Positions 16,467 through 21,659 of a DNA stretch of 21,659 bases are shown piece after piece (position 1 is the first letter of the stretch; each line of letters starts with the position of its first letter). The position numbers were made by a program, and so were the translations under genes. The stretch covers positions 469,981 through 491,639 of the forward strand of contig MU069443.1 in assembly GCA_002284615.2 (NCBI GenBank). The letters run 5' to 3'. This DNA is from Dunaliella salina. Lineage: Eukaryota; Chlorophyta; Chlorophyceae; Chlamydomonadales; Dunaliellaceae. Under the pieces are notes generated by a model. That model ran no database searches. It was not told the origin of the DNA and was given only the letters and a program-made list of their open reading frames with translations.

Positions 16467-16730
16467 CTGGCAGGATAGGGACCACCACTGGAGGCCTGAC
16501 GCAGATTCCAGTGACATAGAACAAGCCACCTGCACATTTGCACGCGGCACACGTGCAATCAGTACACTCGCAATTGGCAGACTTGCAATCAGTGCACTCG
16601 CATTTGGCACGCACTCTGCAATTGGCTGGCAGGGCAGTGACCATCACTGAAAACCTAATGAGGATTCCAGTAACTCAAGACAAGCCACCTCCTCACTTGC
16701 ATGTAGCATGTGTCAGCACGCTCCTGTCAC
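16464..16730. repeat. Tandem duplication of about 159 bp containing 30-bp repeats
   Basis: GGCTGGCAGG-AG-GACCA(C)CACTG occurs at 16465 and 16623. GATTCCAGT occurs at 16504 and 16663, and ACAAGCCACCT at 16521 and 16680. Inside the first unit, TGCAATCAGT(A/G)CACTCGCA recurs at 16554 and 16584, with a weaker third copy upstream (about 16524). The 30-bp units give Cys-rich minus-strand frames that I regard as incidental. Confidence 0.8.
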
Positions 16731-16744
16731 TTTGTGAGATGCGC

Positions 16745-16773
16745 GCACACACACACACACATACACACACACA

Positions 16774-16822
<49 letters not shown>
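16745..16822. repeat. (AC)n microsatellite
   Basis: An AC tract with two AT interruptions. Confidence 0.97.
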
Positions 16823-16825
<3 letters not shown>

Positions 16826-16849
16826 GGTGCTAGCATTGCTGGCAGAGAC

Positions 16850-16891
16850 ATGCCATATCATACACGTATGGCATATCATACATGTATGATA
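16850..16891. repeat. Two abutting palindromic hairpins
   Basis: ATGCCATA/TATGGCAT with a 9-nt spacer (16850-16874) runs directly into the perfect 18-bp palindrome TATCATACATGTATGATA (16874-16891). It is 27 bp from the AC tract. Confidence 0.8.
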
Positions 16892-17107
16892 CACAGTAAC
16901 GGCCTTCCACTTTACGGAATGCAGGTGCTAGAATGCCAGCAGCTATGGGACTCAGGTGCCCTATGCTTGTGACATTCAGGTGTTAGCACTTGTTGCAGCT
17001 GATGGCCTTGATATCAAGGATAACCTGCACACTCATAGCTTTGTGGAAGCATTGCCACTGGTTCACGGACCTCGACGACTAGATACTTGCAAGAGCCCAT
17101 GCAAAAA

Positions 17108-17232
17108 CAAATCAGCCAGGCGCTTTTTAGACGCCCTCATCCCAAACCCACTACCAATCTGTTATGCAGACAAGTGAGCCAGGCGTTTTTGGGACACCCT
17201 TCCCCCAAACCCACCATCACGCTGTCGGTGTA
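17108..17232. repeat. Tandem duplication of about 62 bp
   Basis: AGCCAGGCG-TTTTT, then GACG/ACCCT, then CCCAAACCCAC occurs twice in succession, beginning near 17113 and 17177. Confidence 0.8.
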
Positions 17233-17296
17233 GCTTCCTGCCTCAGTGGCAGGTTTACCTCCTTTTTTTTGTGTGCTGCTCTCCAAGCCAAAGCGC

Positions 17297-17695
17297 AGTG
17301 AACAAACTTCACCCCTGTAGCATGGCCACATGTTGGCACACAGAATGAGTCATTTTGAAAATGAGTGATCTTTGGTCACAAAGCAATGCAGTTGTCCAGC
17401 AATCATGCTTCACCCCTGCAGCATCGTGTCATGCTCCAAACACAGAAAGGACTCTATCCTAAATCTTGGTCACATAAGCGCTGTGAAAATCCCACTCCAC
17501 GCCTACAGCATGGCCACATGTTTAATACAAAGAACGAGTTCTCTTATTTTCAAGAAAAAATGAGTCACCTTTGGCTGCAAAGCAATGCAATTTGTTTTAG
17601 AAAGCATGTTGCAGCCTTACAGTCTTGGCATGTACACCACATAAAGAAAGGGCTCTCCAATCTTCTTGGTCACACAAGCAGTGCATACGCCCCCT
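17297..17695. repeat. Tandem duplication, period about 188 bp
   Basis: AGCATGGCCACATGTT occurs at 17319 and 17507. GA(A/G)TGAGTCA-type sequence, CTTTGG, CAAAGCAATGCA, AAAG-ACTCT/GGGCTCT and CTTGGTCACA follow in the same order in both units. A weak third unit may lie at 17780-17880. Open frames across it (plus, 179 codons, 17365-17904) reflect the repeat and are not recognised. Confidence 0.8.
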
Positions 17696-17898
17696 CCTTC
17701 CCCCCCCCCCCTCCCCCCAAAGAGGGAGAGGGTTGTCTCAAAGATCTCTATTCCACACTGTCTGCCCTGAAAACTGTGCAAGGCACCATGTTCGCAAAAC
17801 ACAATGCTCATTGCTGTTCAACTACTATGGCTCTGCAAAGAAAAGGTTGGCATTCACTCATTGCAAAGTCTTGGGACACTGAGGCCTTGCTTACTGAG

Positions 17899-17966
17899 TT
17901 CTAGACAGGGAGAGTTTCTCTGCCTGCATAGTTTTTCTTTTCTGTTTCTTTTTCCTTCCAGACAGG
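17899..17966 (+). mobile_element. Family B tail-only insertion (copy 9) with 11-bp target-site duplication
   Basis: The inserted sequence 17910-17955 begins inside the terminal hairpin (GAGAGTTTCTCTGCCTGCAT) and ends with a CTTTT-rich tail. TTCTAGACAGG (17899-17909) and TTCCAGACAGG (17956-17966) flank it with one mismatch. The target's own CAGG supplies the missing 5' arm of the hairpin. Confidence 0.85.
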
Positions 17967-18159
17967 CTACCATCACAGCATTGTTTGTGAGTACTTTTTA
18001 GCTGGGGGAGCTGGAACAAATGTGCTCTGCATTGCTCCAAGGCAGTCTCAGCCGAGAGAGCAGAAGCAGGACGCAATAAGTATGCATGACGAAGCAATGA
18101 CGGAATGAAAGCAACGCAATGATGAAGTGCTTCCTGGCACTGGACTGGCTACCCCAGAC
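17967..18159. other. No recognisable feature
   Basis: Spacer between two family B tails; nothing seen. Confidence 0.5.
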
Positions 18160-18212
18160 AGAAAAAAAAGAAAAGGAAAGTCTACCAAGCCAAAGGCCGC
18201 TTGCGTTAAGGG
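18160..18212 (-). mobile_element. Family B 3' tail, copy 10
   Basis: In minus sense this is CCTTAACGCAAGC, then GGCC-TTT-GGC, then TTGGTAGACTTTCCTTTTC, matching copies 2 and 4. The flanks GGACTGGCTACCCCA and GGACTAATCCCA resemble a target duplication, but with gaps. Confidence 0.75.
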
Positions 18213-18297
18213 AAGGACTAATCCCAATTATTTTCGATGTAATACAGAGCACCTGCATGAGCAACCCCACCGGAACTGACCCCAGTTATTTTCCTTG
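18213..18297. repeat. Imperfect direct repeat, about 55 bp apart
   Basis: GGACTAATCCCAATTATTTTC (18215) and GAACTGACCCCAGTTATTTTC (18271) are related direct repeats. Confidence 0.6.
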
Positions 18298-18354
18298 CAA
18301 ATCAACGCCATCAGGTCCTCATTTCATTGTTCAGTCAACATCCTAATCACATCT

Positions 18355-18355
<1 letters not shown>

Positions 18356-18451
<96 letters not shown>
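18356..18451. repeat. (AC)48 microsatellite
   Basis: A pure AC tract of 96 bp, the longest uninterrupted one in the window. Confidence 0.98.
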
Positions 18452-18452
<1 letters not shown>

Positions 18453-18970
18453 GTGCGCGCCAGAAGAGTGGGAAAAGGCCTGGGCTGCCTGCCTCATTGG
18501 GTTGGCTCGCATTTGGATAAGCAGGGTCCAGGGTGGTGATGGCCACAGGGCCCTTGAGCTGTCCGCGCAGCAGGGCAGCCAGCTGCAAGCACAAATTGAA
18601 TTGATTGATTTATTCATTACTTAAACTGCTTTTAACAGAGGAGATTAACATGAACATGTATTTGTCACTGTCATTGTATTGTATGCATCCAAATACAGAT
18701 ATTTTCCACAGCACGTGTGCCTCTTGACAAGGGATCAGATGCAGATAAGCCATGCTGTGAAGACCCTAACCAAAACCACATTCACCAAATACACCACCCA
18801 GTTTTGCAATTGAAACAACCGGGGCCTGGGGAGGGTGCACAGGGCGGCCTGCTTACAAGAGGGTGAGGCGCATGCTTGAACAAATGGCTGAGAACTTGAT
18901 GGATACACAACAATTTGGTTGCCTCTAGTGAGAAATTAGACCTTGTTGGGACCAGTGTTTTTCATAAGCT
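18452..18970. other. No recognised gene
   Basis: Only short frames; no motif or structure beyond the adjoining microsatellite. Confidence 0.5.
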
Positions 18971-19041
18971 TCCGGGGTGTGTAGCAAGTTGGCTACACAG
19001 GGCTCCGGCCAAAAAATTGTGTAGTGACGCCCAATTTTTTT

Positions 19042-19072
19042 GCCAAAATTTTGGATGTGCCACAATTTTGGC
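19042..19072. other. 13-bp stem-loop with one mismatch
   Basis: GCCAAAATTTTGG and CCACAATTTTGGC pair at 12 of 13 positions around the loop ATGTG. It follows directly on the TTGGCTACA repeat and may belong to it. Confidence 0.6.
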
Positions 19073-19194
19073 AGGTGCTTGTCATGTCATGATTACAAGA
19101 GATGCCTTTATAAGTAGAAAATGTGAGTAAACAAGGAACCCGCTGCTGTAGTGTGGACACACTGTGGATGACCTTCCTGATCCCTCTCATGTCC

Positions 19195-19620
19195 CTGCGT
19201 TTGATGCTCCTCCTGCTGCTGCTCCTCCTCTGCTCTAGCTATTATTCCTGCTGCTGTTGCTGCTGCTGTGCCTGTTGTTACTCGGGAGGGGGCCCGACTG
19301 GTTGTCCGAATGGTGATCAACTGCATCTGACCTGTGCAAATAAGCACATCCTGCTGCTTCACCCAACTGCATGGCCGGCACTAGCCACTCCATTCCCCCT
19401 GTCCAAAAAAATACTGCCTCTGAAGCCCAGGAACCTTGTTCATGTCACCCTGCTTGGGCCCGATTGGATGCTTTGGCCCCTCTGGCTTGTGCCGCAGTCT
19501 TGACACACCAGCTTGCTTAACAGGTTGCTCAACCCCTGTGCATGCAGGCAACGCCGCTGTCTGCTGCTGCTGCATCCTGCTGCTCCACACCACCTGCACT
19601 TGCAGGCATCACTGCTGGGC
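19195..19620 (-). other. CTG/CTC-rich low-complexity region, possibly coding on the minus strand
   Basis: Trinucleotide-like CTGCTG/CTCCTC stretches near 19205-19280 and 19555-19580 give Leu/Cys runs on the plus strand. On the minus strand they give Ala/Glu/Gln-rich protein-like sequence (AEEEQQQEEHQTQGHERDQE; GVEQPVKQAGVSRLRHKPEG). The latter could be disordered exon sequence of a minus-strand gene. I see no convincing splice borders. Confidence 0.3.
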
Positions 19621-19820
19621 TTGCATGAACAGCCACCGGCCCATGCGCTGTACTGCAGGCTGCTGCCCCTCTGCCCCTGCAGGCTACCCCACTGTGCTCG
19701 CGTTCGAGTCCCTTTAAGCAGGTCATTAAAAGCACTACTACTACTTTTTGGCTACACGGGGTGCTACCAAGAAATTTTCCGCATCGCAACTTGGCTACAT
19801 AGGGTGCCCAGGGACGCCTC

Positions 19821-20180
19821 GCAAACGCTCCTGTGTCGCAGCGTCTAAAACCGTTTGTGTCACCAAAACAGCGACGCGTCACAGCTATGAAACACACTGA
19901 GACAAGCCGATGCATTTATGCACCTTTGCAGAGGGGTTGACGTCGAGCACTGTGCGTCACACTTTCTAGTGCTGTACGCTGCAGGCACTCCCTCTATACT
20001 GGCCAAATGGTGGGTCTCCTAGAGCGCAAAGAAGCGCTCCTCAGCAATGTCTGCTGTGTTACGCTTTAAGCAAGGCTGATCTTGCTTATGCAGGCATGCT
20101 CATACAGTCACATATTTTTTTCCTTCACGTTTTGTTGCACGTGTCTTAGCCTTCAGTTCCTGTCGTCAACACGTAAAATT
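19821..20180. other. No recognised gene
   Basis: Nothing beyond incidental short frames. Confidence 0.45.
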
Positions 20181-20188
20181 TCCCCACC

Positions 20189-20222
20189 ATGTGTGTGTGT
20201 GTGTGTGTGGGTGTGCGGGTGC
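20189..20222. repeat. Short (TG)n tract
   Basis: A TG tract that decays into GGGTGTGCGGGTGC. Confidence 0.85.
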
Positions 20223-20436
20223 ATCCCAACAGCAGTGCAAATGCTCACCATTACAATCTATTTCAACAAACATCAATGTTTTTGTTGTGACTGTCCTTTT
20301 TTGTTGCCCGCGTCCTAATGTAAAAAGTTACCTCTGTGCGGGTGCGTCCTGACAGTGGCACCGATGCAGTGGCGGAGCACATTGGGCCTGCGCCGCTCCG
20401 AGGTGACGCCAGGGGCGCACTGCAAGCAGTGTAAAA

Positions 20437-20437
<1 letters not shown>

Positions 20438-20535
<98 letters not shown>

Positions 20536-20561
20536 CGCGCGCGCGCGCCCGGGGGGGGGGG
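20438..20561. repeat. (GT)45-(GC)11-G10 compound tract
   Basis: About 90 bp of alternating GT passes without a break into 22 bp of alternating GC and then C3G10. Long alternating purine-pyrimidine DNA of this kind is known to favour left-handed Z-DNA. Confidence 0.97.
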
Positions 20562-20667
20562 AGTCTTGGATCCTCATGAGGCGTTATGAAGGAGGGAAAA
20601 CGCAGCTACCATACATTGCACATTACCCTATGATGTTTGCATGGCCACATATGGTATTGGTCCTGGC

Positions 20668-20695
20668 TGTCAGGTGCTCTGTCAGGTGCTCTGAG
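20668..20695. repeat. 12-bp tandem pair
   Basis: CTGTCAGGTGCT is directly repeated. Confidence 0.85.
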
Positions 20696-20753
20696 CAGGC
20701 CAGTCAGCCAAAACTGGCACTTCAGAGACAGCAGCAAGCAGAATAAATCAACA

Positions 20754-20754
<1 letters not shown>

Positions 20755-20798
<44 letters not shown>
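20755..20798. repeat. (AAGC)11 microsatellite
   Basis: A perfect tetranucleotide array. Its minus-strand reading is a Leu-Ala-Cys-Leu repeat with no meaning as a gene. Confidence 0.97.
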
Positions 20799-20852
20799 CA
20801 GCAGCAATTGAGGGCAGGCATAATCACAATGGTGCCTGATCACAGGGAGGAT

Positions 20853-20934
20853 AGCAACATGTAGGATGCTGCAGCATGTAGGATGCTGCACCAGCAACAT
20901 GTAGGATGCAGCACCCAAGCAACACGTAGGATGC
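20853..20934. repeat. Minisatellite, about 20 bp, 4 units
   Basis: (A)CA(T/C)GTAGGATGC recurs four times, separated by TGCA-, CCAGCA- and CCCAAGCA-type spacers. Confidence 0.9.
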
Positions 20935-20939
20935 ACTTA

Positions 20940-21030
20940 AGCAGAAAGAGAAGAAAGAAAAGTCTTTGCAGGCCCGAGGCCGCGTGCATGAAGGAGAGGG
21001 GAGAGGAACCCTACTACCTAACTAACAAGC
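20940..21030 (-). mobile_element. Family B 3' tail, copy 11
   Basis: In minus sense: GTTAGTTAGG, then TTCATGCACGC, GGCC-TCG-GGCC, TGCAAAGACTTTTCTTTC. The hairpin lies at 20968-20987 with its loop changed from TTT to TCG and the inner stem re-paired. The CCTTAAT box is decayed (CCTTCAT). Confidence 0.7.
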
Positions 21031-21365
21031 TTGCAAAGGTTTCACCACAACATGCTGCACCCGAGCAGCAAGTAAGGCAAAAGCAGTGTTTTTTCTATAA
21101 GTTTGCAGCAGCGCATGTGCAGCAAGCTATGCGTGATCCAACGAGCACTGCAGGCGCACAACAGCTTATGTGCGGCTGGCAGCAAAAAAGCTAGAGCAGG
21201 CATTGCTCTCAGTAAGATTTGCGCAAGACCCTGCAATAAGCACAAGCACCTGGGTCAAGCATGACAGCCTCAAGCGTGTTTCATGCTTCCTCTCTACAGC
21301 CAACTAAGAATTGAATAAAATCCGTGAGGGCTCTTAATGGAAGGCCCAGAGCCAGCACCGAACCT
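21031..21365. other. No recognised gene
   Basis: Ala/Gln-rich frames on the plus strand (20883-21194) come from GCA-rich sequence. On the minus strand this would be intron, if the exon at 21369 is real. Confidence 0.4.
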
Positions 21366-21368
21366 CAC

Positions 21369-21541
21369 CTCCTCTCCACGGCCCACGCAAAGTTCATGAC
21401 CACCTCATCTTCTCCCAAAGGGCCAGCCTGGGCACTGCGGCTACTAGCGGAACCACTCGATCCAGGGCCCTCTTGCACATCCAACATGGCAGCCAAAGCG
21501 GCTTGGGCAGGCGGGCTGGACTGCCACGATGTGTCAGAGTG
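21369..21541 (-). CDS. Candidate exon of an unrecognised gene
   Basis: The minus strand reads HSDTSWQSSPPAQAALAAML, DVQEGPGSSGSASSRSAQAG, PLGEDEVVMNFAWAVER and a split codon, then the donor GTGAGG. GTGCTATGCAG can serve as acceptor. Alternatively the exon starts at an in-frame ATG at 21571. The first two thirds look disordered, and the last 20 residues look like the start of a folded segment. The complementary plus frame is also open, so strand choice rests on composition and the donor site. It could be an upstream exon of the gene at 15118-16466, but they are nearly 5 kb apart. Confidence 0.4.
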
Positions 21542-21647
21542 CTGCATAGCACGCATGCCATTTGTGCTCATTGTCAGGATAATTGTTACTCCAGGTACTC
21601 ACACATCAATTGTGTCTTGCATAGCAAGTGTTGGAGCTGCATAGAGC

Positions 21648-21659
21648 ACACACACACAC
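21648..21659. repeat. (CA)n tract at window edge
   Basis: The beginning of another AC microsatellite, cut by the window end. Confidence 0.7.

Larger units (their letters stand above)
18973..19820. repeat. Dispersed repeat with TTGGCTACA core
   Basis: TTGGCTACAC/T followed by a G-rich trinucleotide occurs at about 18989, 19748 and 19791. A GGGGTG...GTAGCAAG or GGGGTGCTACCAAG block precedes it at 18974 and 19758. The copies are direct repeats of an unrecognised element. Confidence 0.55.

Noticed and set aside
18295..18624. Thr-His repeat frame across the AC tract
   Set aside because: Microsatellite translation, not a gene.
19123..19503. Leu/Cys-run frame resembling a signal peptide
   Set aside because: The Leu and Cys runs come from CTG/CTC/TGC repeats. 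There is no further domain, and the opposite strand is the more protein-like one.
20263..20579. Cys-Val or Thr-His repeat proteins across the TG tract on both strands
   Set aside because: Purely the translation of a dinucleotide repeat.
20748..20936. Leu-Ala-Cys-Leu repeat protein on the minus strand
   Set aside because: Translation of the AAGC tetranucleotide array and the adjoining minisatellite.
1..21659. CRISPR array, prophage or bacterial operon
   Set aside because: There is no regular repeat-spacer structure, no phage genes and no closely packed ORFs. The repeats are microsatellites, minisatellites and retroelement ends.

Overview
The window looks like repeat-rich nuclear DNA of a eukaryote. 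It has long (AC)n/(TG)n tracts, many degenerate tandem duplications, candidate spliceosomal introns (GT..AG), and several generations of decayed non-LTR retrotransposons. There is no operon-like packing, no rRNA or tRNA gene I can recognise, and no intact long gene. The retroelement protein signatures resemble elements I associate with chlorophyte green algae. That taxonomic guess is an inference with modest confidence.

Two retroelement families dominate. Family A is a LINE-type element with a reverse transcriptase, a C-terminal Cys/His-rich segment and a 3' end of short TTGTAAC-type repeats abutting the stop codon. It is present as a nested minus-strand copy (about 6996-9750), a plus-strand copy (about 11094-12340) and a minus-strand C-terminal relic (about 5188-5345). 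Family B copies are short 5'-truncated relics. The longest carry a C-terminal domain with a PD-(D/E)XK-like signature, the end NPPDPH, and a 3' UTR of stem-loops followed by CCTTAAT, a terminal hairpin and a CTTTT-rich tail. I count about a dozen family B ends: 3681-4192 (-), 4180-4840 (+), 6295-6580 (-), 6588-6715 (+), 6775-6885 (-), 8236-8519 (+), 12881-13320 (+ with a - piece inside), 15745-15807 (-), 17910-17955 (+), 18160-18212 (-) and 20940-21030 (-). The terminal hairpin changes sequence but keeps its pairing, and two insertions consist of almost nothing but this tail flanked by target-site duplications.

Layout: 1-3670 holds microsatellite, tandem repeats of about 80 and 150 bp, and otherwise featureless DNA. 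3680-4840 holds a head-to-head pair of family B relics. 5188-5345 is a family A relic. 6295-6885 holds three family B ends. 6996-9750 is a family A element split by a family B copy, a 727-bp fold-back (MITE-like) element with 21-bp terminal inverted repeats, and a further insert carrying a minisatellite. 9760-11090 is non-coding or weakly coding DNA with a pair of perfect hairpins. 11094-12340 is the plus-strand family A copy. 12280-12701 may hold the N-terminal start of such an element on the minus strand. 12881-13320 holds more family B.

The right third (13.3-21.66 kb) is mainly tandem duplications and microsatellites. It also holds the best candidates for host coding sequence, all on the minus strand: exons at 16350-16466, 15492-15589 and 15118-15445, and a separate exon at 21369-21541. 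These exons have usable GT/AG borders and compatible phases but no recognised family. All mobile-element proteins here are broken by stops, frameshifts or insertions and none is expected to be active.
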